Positions 6,723-15,811 are shown, numbered from the stretch's first letter. The stretch is DNA of 29,899 nt from UBA1081 sp964443825 (GCA_964443825.1 CAYUEV010000018.1:1-29899), one strand, 5' to 3'. Numbers and translations are program-made. Notes: a model not told the origin generated them from the letters alone.

Positions 6723-9437
6723 ATGAACTACTACAGAGAAGAAGTAGGCGCCGTTTTAGACAACGTCAAAAGTTCACCCGACGGTCTTACTTCTCAAGAA
6801 GCCGAGAAGAGGCTTTCTGAAAACGGCAAAAACAAGTTAGAGCAGCCGCCTAAGGATTCGCTTATCAAACGGTTTTTTGCGCAGCTTACCGACCCGATGA
6901 TCATCATCCTTTTAGCCGCCGCCGCTATTTCGGCGGTTCTGGCTATCGTGAACAAGGAATTCCCGTCCGACGTTATCATTATACTCGTCGTCGTTCTTAT
7001 TAACGCCGTGTTGGGCGTATACCAGGAGAACAAAGCCGAAAAAGCGATAGAAGCTCTGCAAGAGATGTCGGCGGCGACGACTAAAACTTTGCGAGACGGA
7101 AAAGTCGTAAACATTAAAAGCGAAGATCTTGTCGTCGGCGACATTATAGTCCTAGAGGCGGGCGACGCGATTCCCGCCGACTGCCGTATAATCGAATGCG
7201 CCAGCATGAAGATAGAAGAGGCGGCTCTTACGGGCGAATCTGTGCCCGTCACAAAAATGCTGGAGGTCATAAACGGCAAAAAAGATGAAGCCGTGCCTTT
7301 AGGCGATCGTAAAAATATGGCTTACATGGGCAGCACTCTCGTTTTCGGAAGAGGCAAAGCGGTCGTTGTGGCGACCGGAATGGACACCGAAATGGGAAAA
7401 ATCGCCGACGCTATATCCCAGGCGGAAGACGGTCTTACTCCTCTTCAGAAAAAGCTCAATCAGCTCAGTAAGGTTTTAACGTGGCTCGTTATAGGAATTT
7501 GTGTATTTATCTTCCTTTTCCAAGTTATAAAGAACGCGGTTTCAGGCGGGTTCTCTTCAGGCGGCTCAAGCGTATTTGACACTGTTTTAAGCTTCTTTAT
7601 GGTGGCCGTGTCGCTCGCCGTCGCGGCTATACCCGAAGGACTTGTGGCGGTTGTCACTATAGTCCTTTCAATGGGCGTTACCACTATGTCTAAAAAGAAC
7701 GCCATTATTAGAAAGCTCACGGCGGTTGAAACGCTGGGATGCGCTCAGGTAATATGCTCCGATAAGACCGGCACTCTTACTCAAAACGTTATGACGGTCG
7801 TAGATACGTTCTGCAGCGACGAAAAGAATCTCGCCACTATGATGTCGCTTTGCACCGACGTTACCGTAAACAGCGACGGCACCTTAAACGGCGAACCGAC
7901 GGAAGCGGCTCTCGTAAATTTCGCTTTAAAATTGGGTCTCAACAAAAACGACCTTATGAAAAAAATGCCGAGAATCGGCGAGGCTCCGTTTGATTCCGGC
8001 AGAAAAATGATGTCCACGGTTCATAAGACAGAAAACGGCGTTGTGCAATTTACTAAAGGCGCTCCCGATATTATAGTCGGCAAATGCAAATACGCCGAGA
8101 TGGACGGGAAAATCGTTCCCATGACGGATGAAATAAGAAAGAAAATTTCATCCGAAAATAAACGCATGGCTGATAAAGCTTTAAGAGTTTTAGCTTGCAG
8201 TATGAAAAAATACCGCGATACGCCCGAATCATATGAGCCTGATTACCTTGAAAAAGACCTCGTGTTCGTAGGGCTTTGCGGCATGATAGACCCCGTTCGT
8301 CCCGAAGTAAAGGCCGCTATCGACGAGTGCCGCAGCGCCGGCATTATCCCCGTAATGATAACGGGCGACCACAAAGACACCGCCGTCGCCATAGCTAAAG
8401 AATTGGGCATTATTAATGACGAAAAAGCTGCCATGACGGGCGCCGACCTTGAAAAGCTCTCTGATGAAGAGTTCGACAAAAAAGTCACCGAGACTTTCGT
8501 GTACGCCCGCGTTCAGCCCGAACACAAGACGAGGATAGTAAACGCCTGGAAAAAGAAAGGCTACGTTACGGCGATGACGGGCGACGGCGTAAACGACGCC
8601 CCGTCAATTAAGAGCGCGGACATAGGCGTCGGAATGGGAATCACCGGAACGGACGTCACAAAGAACGTCGCCGACATGGTTTTAGCCGACGATAACTTCG
8701 CTACGATTGTTTCAGCCGTAGGCGAAGGGAGAAGAATTTACGACAACATAAGAAAAGCGATTCAATTTCTTTTAGGGTCAAACTTATCTGAAGTGCTTTC
8801 GATTTTCTTCGCCACAATATTGGGATTTACGATACTTGAGGCTCCTCATCTTCTTTGGATAAACCTTGTAACAGACTGTTTCCCGGCGCTCGCTTTAGGA
8901 ATTGAAAAGCCCGAGAGAGATATAATGAAGAGAAAACCGAGAAGCGCGTCGGACGGCATTTTCGCGGGAGGATTGGGCGTTGACTGCGTGTATCAAGGAA
9001 TTGTCGTAACGATACTCACAATGTGCGCGTACTTTATAGGCGTAAACTGGGGCAACCCGTTTAACGAGTGGATATTCACGGGAATAGACCTTAACGGTCC
9101 TTTACATGAAAGAGCCTTGCTGGGTACTACGATGGCGTTCCTCACTATGTCGATGTGCGAAATATTCCATTCGCTCAATATGCGCTCGCAAAGAGGCTCC
9201 ATGATCGCCATGACGCTTAAGGGCAGCGTAAATCTTCCTCTTCTTCTTTCGATGGCGGCGGCTCTCCTTCTTACGACGGTCGTTATTGAAGTCCCGTTCT
9301 TAGCGAACGCTTTTGATTTCGCCGAGCTTGACTTAGCGCATTACTTCACGGCTCTCGGTCTCGCGTTTATGATTATACCGATTGTCGAGGTAGTAAAGGC
9401 CTTCCAGAGAATGGCGACAAAGAGTAAAGATAAATAA
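6723..9437 (+). CDS. P2-type cation ATPase (PMCA/SERCA-like), predicted Mn2+/Ca2+ exporter, 904 aa
   Basis: ATP-driven cation pump of the P2A/P2B class. In order: N-terminal cation-ATPase domain, paired TM1-2, actuator with TGES, TM4 motif IPEGL near 304, phosphorylation motif DKTGT at 347, GDGVNDAP near 620, TM6 motif NLVTD (N714, D718) and a four-helix C-terminal membrane block. PEGL plus NxxTD form the site known for Ca2+ in SERCA and are also found in bacterial Mn2+ exporters. The Mn2+ riboswitch in its leader argues that manganese efflux is the physiological job. I chose ATG 6723, preceded by AAAGGA; a longer reading from 6651 would run through the terminator stem and is unlikely. The gene is monocistronic and ends 12 bases before a bidirectional terminator. 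Confidence 0.9.
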   Translation: MNYYREEVGAVLDNVKSSPDGLTSQEAEKRLSENGKNKLEQPPKDSLIKRFFAQLTDPMIIILLAAAAISAVLAIVNKEFPSDVIIILVVVLINAVLGVYQENKAEKAIEALQEMSAATTKTLRDGKVVNIKSEDLVVGDIIVLEAGDAIPADCRIIECASMKIEEAALTGESVPVTKMLEVINGKKDEAVPLGDRKNMAYMGSTLVFGRGKAVVVATGMDTEMGKIADAISQAEDGLTPLQKKLNQLSKVLTWLVIGICVFIFLFQVIKNAVSGGFSSGGSSVFDTVLSFFMVAVSLAVAAIPEGLVAVVTIVLSMGVTTMSKKNAIIRKLTAVETLGCAQVICSDKTGTLTQNVMTVVDTFCSDEKNLATMMSLCTDVTVNSDGTLNGEPTEAALVNFALKLGLNKNDLMKKMPRIGEAPFDSGRKMMSTVHKTENGVVQFTKGAPDIIVGKCKYAEMDGKIVPMTDEIRKKISSENKRMADKALRVLACSMKKYRDTPESYEPDYLEKDLVFVGLCGMIDPVRPEVKAAIDECRSAGIIPVMITGDHKDTAVAIAKELGIINDEKAAMTGADLEKLSDEEFDKKVTETFVYARVQPEHKTRIVNAWKKKGYVTAMTGDGVNDAPSIKSADIGVGMGITGTDVTKNVADMVLADDNFATIVSAVGEGRRIYDNIRKAIQFLLGSNLSEVLSIFFATILGFTILEAPHLLWINLVTDCFPALALGIEKPERDIMKRKPRSASDGIFAGGLGVDCVYQGIVVTILTMCAYFIGVNWGNPFNEWIFTGIDLNGPLHERALLGTTMAFLTMSMCEIFHSLNMRSQRGSMIAMTLKGSVNLPLLLSMAAALLLTTVVIEVPFLANAFDFAELDLAHYFTALGLAFMIIPIVEVVKAFQRMATKSKDK

Positions 9438-9449
9438 GAATGAACATAA

Positions 9450-9486
9450 TAAAGCCGGGATTTCGCAACCCCGGCTTTAATTTTTT
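9450..9486. terminator. Bidirectional terminator between convergent genes
   Basis: TAAAGCCGGG (9450-9459) and CCCGGCTTTA (9470-9479) form a 10-bp stem. TTTTTT follows on the plus strand, and a weaker T-rich run follows on the minus strand. It closes both the ATPase gene and the leu/ilv block. Confidence 0.85.
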
Positions 9487-9490
9487 AATA

Positions 9491-10669
9491 TTATTTCGCT
9501 CTCAAAGAATCTACAAACTGCCTAGCGACTCTCGCCGATCTTCCGCCTTTTTTTAAGGCGAATTTTTCAGCCTCGTTCTTAAATTCTTCATTGTCGCAGT
9601 CTATTCCGTACTGTTTCGCTATATTCTCTGCGATACTTAAATAACACGCTTTATCGGGCTTCACAAACGTTATTAAAAGCCCGAACCGCTCCGACAGCGA
9701 CATAAGCTCGCCTATAGTGTCGTTTCGATGAATATCGTCGCCGTCCCTGTCGGAAAACGACTCTCTTACTATGTGGCGACGGTTGCTTGTGGCGTAGATG
9801 ACGACGTTTTCGGATTTAGCCGAAACGGAACCTTCAAGTATCGCTTTGAGGGCGTTAAAATTATCGTCGGCGCGTGAAAAAGATAAATCGTCTATAAAGA
9901 GTATAAATTTTAGGGGATTAAGGCTAAGTTCCTCGATTACAAAAGGTATGTCTACAAGTTGTTCCTTTCTGACCTCAACAATTCTAAGCCCTTCGTCTTT
10001 AAACTCATTGGCTACGGCCTTCACGGTGGACGACTTGCCGGTTCCCGCGTCGCCTGAAAGTAAAATATTGGCGGCGGGTTTGCCTAAGAGGAGCGCTTTA
10101 GTATTGTCTATGACCGCGTTTCTCTCTCTAACGTAGCCCGAAAGATCGCGAAGACATATGGGATCGGGATTCTTAACGGGGACTATAACGCCGTTCTCGA
10201 CTTTAAAAGCCCGGTACTTAGAGTAAACGCCGTAGCCGTACTTTGAGATGTTTTTAAGTCTTTTAAGATACTTTTCTTTAATATTGATATTGGACGTTTC
10301 AAAAGAGGGCAAAAAGCCATCGTATCCTACAACCGGGTAAATATCGTTAAAGGTAAGATTCGACAGAGAATTTAAAACTTCAAGTTCTCGTTCCGCGCTC
10401 TCTCTTATTACGCTTGGAACTTCCTTCCCCGCCGCCGTCATTTTGACAAAGACGTTTTCGTCGTCCGCTAAAATATTAAATATATAGTCCGACAAATTGG
10501 GCGTGGACTTATAGAGACTGCTCGCAAATTCCCCGTAAAGAGCCGCCTTTTTAACGGGATCGTCGGATAACGCCAATTCTATAAACGCTTCTATGACTTT
10601 GTCTTTTAAAATATTCCTAAAAACCGAAAATGAGGAAAGCTTAACGGCGAGAGAACGCGCTATATCCAT
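9491..10669 (-). CDS. DUF815-family AAA+ ATP-binding protein, 392 aa
   Basis: Cytoplasmic P-loop ATPase of the DUF815 family, with no established biochemical role. The N-terminal helical 200 residues are followed by Walker A GDAGTGKSST near 206-215 and Walker B FILFIDDLS near 252-260. An ATSNRRHIVRE stretch of sensor-1 type and the family block FSDRDGDDIHRNDTIGEL come next, ending in a small C-terminal helical lid. The length is normal for the family. ATG 10669 has GGGAG upstream. It starts 11 bases after the ilvD stop and has no visible promoter of its own, so it is probably cotranscribed with ilvD. A link to branched-chain amino acid synthesis is not established; the pairing may be incidental. 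Confidence 0.8.
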   Translation of the reverse strand: MDIARSLAVKLSSFSVFRNILKDKVIEAFIELALSDDPVKKAALYGEFASSLYKSTPNLSDYIFNILADDENVFVKMTAAGKEVPSVIRESAERELEVLNSLSNLTFNDIYPVVGYDGFLPSFETSNINIKEKYLKRLKNISKYGYGVYSKYRAFKVENGVIVPVKNPDPICLRDLSGYVRERNAVIDNTKALLLGKPAANILLSGDAGTGKSSTVKAVANEFKDEGLRIVEVRKEQLVDIPFVIEELSLNPLKFILFIDDLSFSRADDNFNALKAILEGSVSAKSENVVIYATSNRRHIVRESFSDRDGDDIHRNDTIGELMSLSERFGLLITFVKPDKACYLSIAENIAKQYGIDCDNEEFKNEAEKFALKKGGRSARVARQFVDSLRAK

Positions 10670-10680
10670 AAAAACACTCC

Positions 10681-12339
10681 CTACTTATTGATGATAGCGC
10701 CTTTTGAACCGCTCTCAACCATAGAGGCGTAGCGTTTTAAGTAGCCCGAAAGTTCCTTTTTCTTTGGAATGAAGTTTTTCATTCTTCTGTCGATTTCTTC
10801 TTCAGGGAGTTTTAACTCCAACTTATTTTCAGGTATATTTATGCTTATTATGTCGCCGTCCTCAATTACGCCTATCATGCCGCCTGAAGCGGCTTCCGGG
10901 GACACGTGACCTATCGCCGCGCCTCTCGTAGCGCCGCTAAACCTGCCGTCCGTGATTAAAGCCACTGAAGAGCCTAAACCCATGCCGACTATAGCGGAAG
11001 TGGGGTTTAACATTTCTCTCATTCCGGGACCGCCCTTGGGCCCTTCGTAACGAATTACGACAACGTCCCCGGGGACGATTTGGCCGCCGTTTATAGCCGC
11101 TTGAGCGTCCTCTTCGCAATCAAAAACTCTTGCCGGGCCCTCGTGAATTAACATTTCGGGCGCTACCGCCGAGCGTTTAACGACGCTGCCGTCAGGCGCT
11201 AAATTGCCTCTTAAAACGGCTATTCCGCCCGTTTCGCTAAATGGGTTTTCTATCGGGCGAATGACGTTCGGATTGAGATTCTTAGCGTCTTTAATGTTTT
11301 CGGCGACCGTTTTGCCGGTGGCGGTTATAATGTCGGTGTGAATAAGACCTTTTTTATTAAGCTCGTTCATGACGGCGTAAATCCCTCCCGCCTCGTCAAG
11401 CTCTTCGACGTAAGTCTTTCCGGCGGGAGCTAAGTGGCAGAGGTTGGGCGTTCTGTCGCTTATGGAGTTCGCTATGTCGAGGTTTATGTCTATTCCGCAC
11501 TCGTTGGCTATAGCGGGAAGGTGAAGCATGGTGTTGGTGGAACATCCTAAAGCCATATCGACCGTAAGAGCGTTTTCAAAAGCCTCGTAAGTCAATATAT
11601 CTCTTGGGCGAATATTTTTTTCTAAAAGCTCCATGACCTTAACGCCCGCGTGTTTCGCGAGCTCAAGCCTTCTTGAGTATACCGCGGGAATAGTTCCGTT
11701 TCCTGGAAGCCCCATTCCAATAGCCTCCGTAAGGCAATTCATTGAATTCGCGGTGTACATCCCTGAGCAAGATCCGCACGTAGGGCATGTCTTGCACTCG
11801 TATTCATGTAATTTTTCCTCGGTTATTTTACCGGCGTTATATTCCCCGACGGCCTCGGATATGCTCGAGAAACTCGCCCTGCCGCCGTCTATATGACCCG
11901 CCAGCATAGGACCGCCGCTTACAAATACCGTCGGTATGTTAAGCCTCGCCGCCGCCATTAAAAGCCCGGGGACATTCTTGTCGCAGTTAGGAACCATGAC
12001 GAGCGCGTCGAAACCATGCGCTAAAACCATAGCTTCGGTGGAGTCCGCTATAAGATCTCTTGTGACCAGGGAGTATTTCATGCCCTTATGACCCATGGCT
12101 ATGCCGTCGCAAACCGCTATGGCGGGAAAAACTATGGGAGTCCCGCCCGCCGACGCTACTCCTAATTTTACGGCGTCGACTATTTTATCTATGTTCATGT
12201 GTCCCGGCACGATTTCATTATAAGAACTTACGATTCCGACTAATGGTCTCGAAATTTCCTCGTCGGTAAGTCCTAAAGCGTGAAAAAGAGCGCGGTGAGG
12301 AGCGTTGCCCGCACCGAATTTTATTGAATCGCTGACCAA
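10681..12339 (-). CDS. ilvD: Dihydroxy-acid dehydratase, 552 aa
   Basis: Dehydrates 2,3-dihydroxy-isovalerate (and the 3-methylvalerate analogue) to the 2-keto acids for valine, leucine and isoleucine. Fe-S cluster cysteines are visible in PNCDKNVPG and in CPTCGSCSGMYTANSMNC, and KGGPGMREM and DGRFSGATRG are family signatures. The length is normal. The start is TTG at 12339, fixed by a perfect AGGAGG eight bases upstream and by the expected N-terminus (xSDxIKxG). Unlike the other pathway genes it is separated from ilvC by 118 bases that hold its own promoter and an inverted repeat. It is followed closely by the DUF815 gene. Confidence 0.95.
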   Translation of the reverse strand: MVSDSIKFGAGNAPHRALFHALGLTDEEISRPLVGIVSSYNEIVPGHMNIDKIVDAVKLGVASAGGTPIVFPAIAVCDGIAMGHKGMKYSLVTRDLIADSTEAMVLAHGFDALVMVPNCDKNVPGLLMAAARLNIPTVFVSGGPMLAGHIDGGRASFSSISEAVGEYNAGKITEEKLHEYECKTCPTCGSCSGMYTANSMNCLTEAIGMGLPGNGTIPAVYSRRLELAKHAGVKVMELLEKNIRPRDILTYEAFENALTVDMALGCSTNTMLHLPAIANECGIDINLDIANSISDRTPNLCHLAPAGKTYVEELDEAGGIYAVMNELNKKGLIHTDIITATGKTVAENIKDAKNLNPNVIRPIENPFSETGGIAVLRGNLAPDGSVVKRSAVAPEMLIHEGPARVFDCEEDAQAAINGGQIVPGDVVVIRYEGPKGGPGMREMLNPTSAIVGMGLGSSVALITDGRFSGATRGAAIGHVSPEAASGGMIGVIEDGDIISINIPENKLELKLPEEEIDRRMKNFIPKKKELSGYLKRYASMVESGSKGAIINK

Positions 12340-12375
12340 AGTTTAATCCTCCTGTTTAGCGTCTTATATAAGTAA

Positions 12376-12432
12376 TCGTTCTCATTATATTTTGCCAACC
12401 GCGTTTATCAAATCGACATAAAATGAGAACGA
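12376..12432. promoter_or_regulatory. Inverted repeat flanking the ilvD promoter
   Basis: TCGTTCTCATT (12376-12386) is repeated exactly in inverted form as AATGAGAACGA (12422-12432), 35 bases apart. One arm overlaps the -10 box and predicted start; the other lies about 10 bases upstream of the -35 box. The geometry suggests a repressor that binds both arms. In transcripts reading through from ilvC, the arms could also pair as an 11-bp stem with a large loop. Confidence 0.55.
12384..12411 (-). promoter_or_regulatory. ilvD promoter
   Basis: Minus strand: -35 TTGATA (12406-12411), 16 bases, -10 TATAAT (12384-12389). The predicted start is near 12377, with a leader of about 40 bases. It allows ilvD-DUF815 expression apart from the leucine T-box. 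Confidence 0.65.
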
Positions 12433-12457
12433 AAACTTGTAAAATGTTTATTGGAAT

Positions 12458-13486
12458 TTAGTTGTTTATGAGTTTAGCCTCGTCGCTCCAGCTGTAGAGT
12501 TTTCTGACTTCTTTGCCCACAACCTCGGAGGGGTGCTCGGCGGCGCGTTTTCTCATAGCGCGGAAATGCACCTGACCGCCCGCGTCAGACATATCGAGAA
12601 GGAAATCTTTAGCAAACGTGCCGTCCTGGATGTCGCTTAAAATCTTCTTCATAGCCTTCTTAGTGTCCTCTGTGATGATCTTAGGACCTGTTACATAATC
12701 GCCGTACTCGGCCGTATTGGAAATCGAGTATCTCATGCCCTCGAAACCGCTTTGATAAATAAGGTCGACAATGAGCTTCATCTCATGAATGCACTCGAAA
12801 TAAGCGTTTCTTGGGTCGTAACCCGCCTCGACAAGCGTTTCAAAACCCGCCTGCATAAGTGCGCAAACGCCGCCGCAAAGAACAGCCTGCTCGCCAAAAA
12901 GATCCGTTTCGGTTTCAGTGCGGAAAGTCGTTTCGAGCACGCCCGCTCTCGCTCCGCCAATGCCTAAAGCATAAGCGAGACCTATATCGAGCGCGTCGCC
13001 CGTAGCGTCCTGCTCAACGGCGATAAGACAAGGCACGCCTTTTCCGGCCTGATATTCGCTTCTTACGGTATGCCCCGGTCCTTTAGGGGCTATCATGATG
13101 ACGTTTACGTTTTTGGGCGGAATTATGCAGCCGAAGTGGATATTGAATCCATGCGCGAAAGCAAGAGTTTTACCTTCGGTCAAATGCGGCTCGATACTCT
13201 CTTTATAAAGTTTCGCCTGCTTTTCGTCGTTAATAAGAATCATAATGATATCGGCGCGTTCAGCGGCGCCGGCGGCGGTATAGACCTCAAAACCGGCGTC
13301 TTCAGCCTTTTTCCAGCTCTTGCTGCCTTCGTAAAGACCGACGATTACTTTAACTCCGCTGTCTCTTAAATTGAGAGCGTGGGCGTGACCCTGAGAGCCG
13401 TAACCTATAATGGCGACGGTTTTGCCGTCAAGTCTTGAAAGATCGCAATCCTGCTGATAATAAACTTTTGCTGTGCAATCTGACAT
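12458..13486 (-). CDS. ilvC: Ketol-acid reductoisomerase (class I), 342 aa
   Basis: Isomerises and reduces acetolactate or acetohydroxybutyrate to the dihydroxy acids. The Rossmann motif GYGSQG (28-33) is followed by the cofactor-selecting beta2-alphaB loop LYEGSKSW (51-58). The C-terminal knotted domain carries the metal and substrate acids (FGEQAVLCGG, YFECIHEMKLIVDLIY). The size is that of the short class I enzymes. I start it at ATG 13486, which has AAGGAG eight bases upstream; an 18-residue upstream extension is in frame but lacks a ribosome site and class I N-terminal character. It lies 81 bases after ilvN. The Tyr-Glu pair at the start of the loop, where NADPH enzymes usually carry basic residues, may indicate use of NADH. 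Confidence 0.95.
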   Translation of the reverse strand: MSDCTAKVYYQQDCDLSRLDGKTVAIIGYGSQGHAHALNLRDSGVKVIVGLYEGSKSWKKAEDAGFEVYTAAGAAERADIIMILINDEKQAKLYKESIEPHLTEGKTLAFAHGFNIHFGCIIPPKNVNVIMIAPKGPGHTVRSEYQAGKGVPCLIAVEQDATGDALDIGLAYALGIGGARAGVLETTFRTETETDLFGEQAVLCGGVCALMQAGFETLVEAGYDPRNAYFECIHEMKLIVDLIYQSGFEGMRYSISNTAEYGDYVTGPKIITEDTKKAMKKILSDIQDGTFAKDFLLDMSDAGGQVHFRAMRKRAAEHPSEVVGKEVRKLYSWSDEAKLINN

Positions 13487-13567
13487 ATTATTGTCTCCTT
13501 TTATAAAAAATTTCAAATTGTGTCCTTTGTAACTTGCCAAAGTTAAAATTTTAAATAAATCGGCGTT

Positions 13568-14089
13568 TTAACCGTCGATGGGTGTTTCCTCGTCGTTTCC
13601 TATGTTGCTCTCTCCCCTTTGAAGGGAAACTATGCCCGTCCGGCAGATTTCGACTATGCCGTATTCTTTGATTAAATCGATAAACGCGTCGATTTTAGAG
13701 GATTCGCCGGTGATTTCAATAGTCATCGTATTTTTGCCGTAATCCACGACTTTGGCTCTGAAGATGTCGATTACGGACATAATATCCTGTTTTAAGTCCT
13801 TGTTGTTTTTGATTTTGATTAAAACAAGTTCGCGTGAAACGGAAGAGCCTTTTTTAAGCTCCGCCACTTTGACAACGTCGGGCATCTTAGCGAGCTGACG
13901 CATAATTTGCGTTTTAGTCGCTTCGTCTACGGAAAACGTGACTGTTATCCTCGAAAAATCGTGATTTTCGGTTTCGCCTACGGTGAGAGTGTCTATATTG
14001 TAACCTCTTCTTCTGAACATACCGGCGACTCTCGCCAACACGCCGAAACGGTTTCTAACTAAAGCGGCAATAACTATTCTTTCCATCAT
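13568..14089 (-). CDS. ilvN: Acetolactate synthase regulatory (small) subunit, 173 aa
   Basis: Binds the catalytic subunit, raises its activity and confers feedback inhibition by valine or other branched-chain amino acids. The N-terminal ACT domain (about 1-75) has the signature LVRNRFGVLARVAGMFRRRG; the C-terminal ALS_ss domain covers about 80-160 (ELVLIKIKN, VVDYGKNTMTIEITG). The length is normal for the IlvN/IlvH type. Its ATG overlaps the ilvB stop as ATGA, a sign of translational coupling and balanced subunit synthesis. Confidence 0.95.
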   Translation of the reverse strand: MMERIVIAALVRNRFGVLARVAGMFRRRGYNIDTLTVGETENHDFSRITVTFSVDEATKTQIMRQLAKMPDVVKVAELKKGSSVSRELVLIKIKNNKDLKQDIMSVIDIFRAKVVDYGKNTMTIEITGESSKIDAFIDLIKEYGIVEICRTGIVSLQRGESNIGNDEETPIDG

Positions 14090-15750
14090 TCGCCCGGCCT
14101 TTCAACAATAATTTCATCCATAGAGCCTCCGGGGGGAAGCATGGGGAGTACCATTTCGTCTTTATCGACAAGGCATTCTATAAGCGCGGGGCGGTTAGCC
14201 TTAAGAGCCATGGATAATTTATCTTTAAAATCGGAAATATCGGAGCATCTGGCGCCCTCTATTCCGAAAGCCTCCGCCAATTTTACGAAATCAGTCTTTC
14301 TATCGAGTACCGTATTCGAATAATGCTTATTGTAAAAAAGCGTCTGCCACTGCCTCACCATGCCTAAAACGCCGTTATTGAGGATTATAATCACAATAGG
14401 GACGTTATAAGTCGAAACGGTGGCGAGTTCGTTTAAGCACATACCGAAACTGCCGTCGCCCGTAATGAGGACGGTTTTATTACCGGCGCCAATCTGAGAT
14501 CCTATCGCCGCTCCGAGACCGAAGCCCATCGTGCCTAGCCCGCCGCTTGAAATAAATTTTCTCGGTTTTTGGAATTTTAAGTACTGAGCCGCCCACATCT
14601 GATGCTGACCCACGTCCGTGGCGACTACAGTGTCTTCGTCCAAAAACTCGTTTATGGTTTCCATTATGCTCTGAGGCGTCATTCCGGAAGTTTTAGGCGC
14701 AAAGCTCTTTTCCTCGCTACGGTAAGAATCTACATCCCTTATCCATTCGGGGTGTTTTTGCTCGTTTACGTTTTTGATTATGGCCTCCAAGGTGAGTTTA
14801 ACGTCGCCGCAAAGCCCTTCGGTTACGGTAATGTTTTTATCGATTTCGGCGTTATCTATGTCTATGTGAATGATTTTGGCGCCAGGAGCGTACTTAGCCT
14901 TATTGCCCGTCGCCCTGTCGCTAAATCGCGCTCCTACGGCTATTATAAGGTCTGAATTATGAAGCGCGATCGACGACGCGTAATGACCGTGCATACCCTG
15001 CATCCCTAAATAACGCGGATGGTCGGACGGAATTGACGATATTCCCATAAAAGAACTGCCGATTACGGCGTCTATTTTGCAAGCGAGGTCCAGGACTTCT
15101 TTTGAGGCGCCGCCCGATATAACCCCTCCTCCGCAATAGATATAAGGTTTTTTAGACTGATTTATAAGGTTTACGGCGTTTAAGACATCTTGAGCGGGCT
15201 TTTTCTCGTCCGGCGTTACGGGCGGTTTCGGCTCATAATCGCAAACGGCGTTCTGTATGTCTTTTGGTATATCTATTAAAACGGGACCGGGTCTGTCGGA
15301 TTTTGCTATTTTGATGGCTTTTCGCACCGTGTCGGCAAGCTTTTGAACCCTGTTTACAAAGAAATTGTGCTTTGTAATGGGCATCGTTATGCCGGTAATA
15401 TCGACTTCCTGAAACGAGTCCCTGCCTATTAGCGGACATGAAACGTTTCCCGTAATCGCGACAAGCGGAATAGAGTCGAGATAAGCCGTAGCGATCCCCG
15501 TCGTAAGGTTAGTAGCTCCGGGACCCGACGTCGCGATAACCACGCCCACTTTGCCGGTGGATCTCGCGTAACCGTCGGCGGCGTGCGACGCGCCTTGCTC
15601 ATGAGCTGTTAAAATATGTCTTATTTCGCCGCTGTGATCATATAATTTATCGTAAATATCAAGAACCGCTCCGCCGGGATAGCCGAAAACAACGTCTATA
15701 TTTTGTTCAATCAGCGTCCTTACAAGTATTTCAGCGCCTGATAATTCCAT
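14086..15750 (-). CDS. ilvB: Acetolactate synthase catalytic (large) subunit, 554 aa
   Basis: ThDP-dependent condensation of two pyruvates, or pyruvate with 2-ketobutyrate, as the first common step. The N-terminal domain has the catalytic Glu in TAHEQGASHAADGYAR near residue 50. The central FAD-type domain follows, and the ThDP-Mg motif begins at GDGSFGMC and ends at the NN of ILNNGVLGM. Anabolic AHAS identity is supported by the adjacent ilvN and by FQEVDITGITMPITKH. ATG 15750 has GAAGG ten bases upstream. It lies 66 bases after leuB, and the gap contains a good promoter, so ilvBNC can be transcribed both from the T-box promoter and independently. Confidence 0.95.
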   Translation of the reverse strand: MELSGAEILVRTLIEQNIDVVFGYPGGAVLDIYDKLYDHSGEIRHILTAHEQGASHAADGYARSTGKVGVVIATSGPGATNLTTGIATAYLDSIPLVAITGNVSCPLIGRDSFQEVDITGITMPITKHNFFVNRVQKLADTVRKAIKIAKSDRPGPVLIDIPKDIQNAVCDYEPKPPVTPDEKKPAQDVLNAVNLINQSKKPYIYCGGGVISGGASKEVLDLACKIDAVIGSSFMGISSIPSDHPRYLGMQGMHGHYASSIALHNSDLIIAVGARFSDRATGNKAKYAPGAKIIHIDIDNAEIDKNITVTEGLCGDVKLTLEAIIKNVNEQKHPEWIRDVDSYRSEEKSFAPKTSGMTPQSIMETINEFLDEDTVVATDVGQHQMWAAQYLKFQKPRKFISSGGLGTMGFGLGAAIGSQIGAGNKTVLITGDGSFGMCLNELATVSTYNVPIVIIILNNGVLGMVRQWQTLFYNKHYSNTVLDRKTDFVKLAEAFGIEGARCSDISDFKDKLSMALKANRPALIECLVDKDEMVLPMLPPGGSMDEIIVERPGE

Positions 15751-15782
15751 AATCGCAATACCTTCTGATTTTTATTTTTTAC

Positions 15783-15811
15783 ATTATACAATGGATCGTT
15801 AAAAAAATCAA
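15783..15811 (-). promoter_or_regulatory. Internal promoter for ilvBNC
   Basis: Minus strand: -35 TTGATT (15806-15811), 17 bases, -10 TATAAT (15783-15788), directly after the leuB stop. The predicted start near 15776 lies about 25 bases before the ilvB ATG. Confidence 0.65.

Noticed and set aside
13487..13540. 18-codon N-terminal extension of ilvC
   Set aside because: No ribosome site; AAGGAG lies inside it, positioned for ATG 13486.
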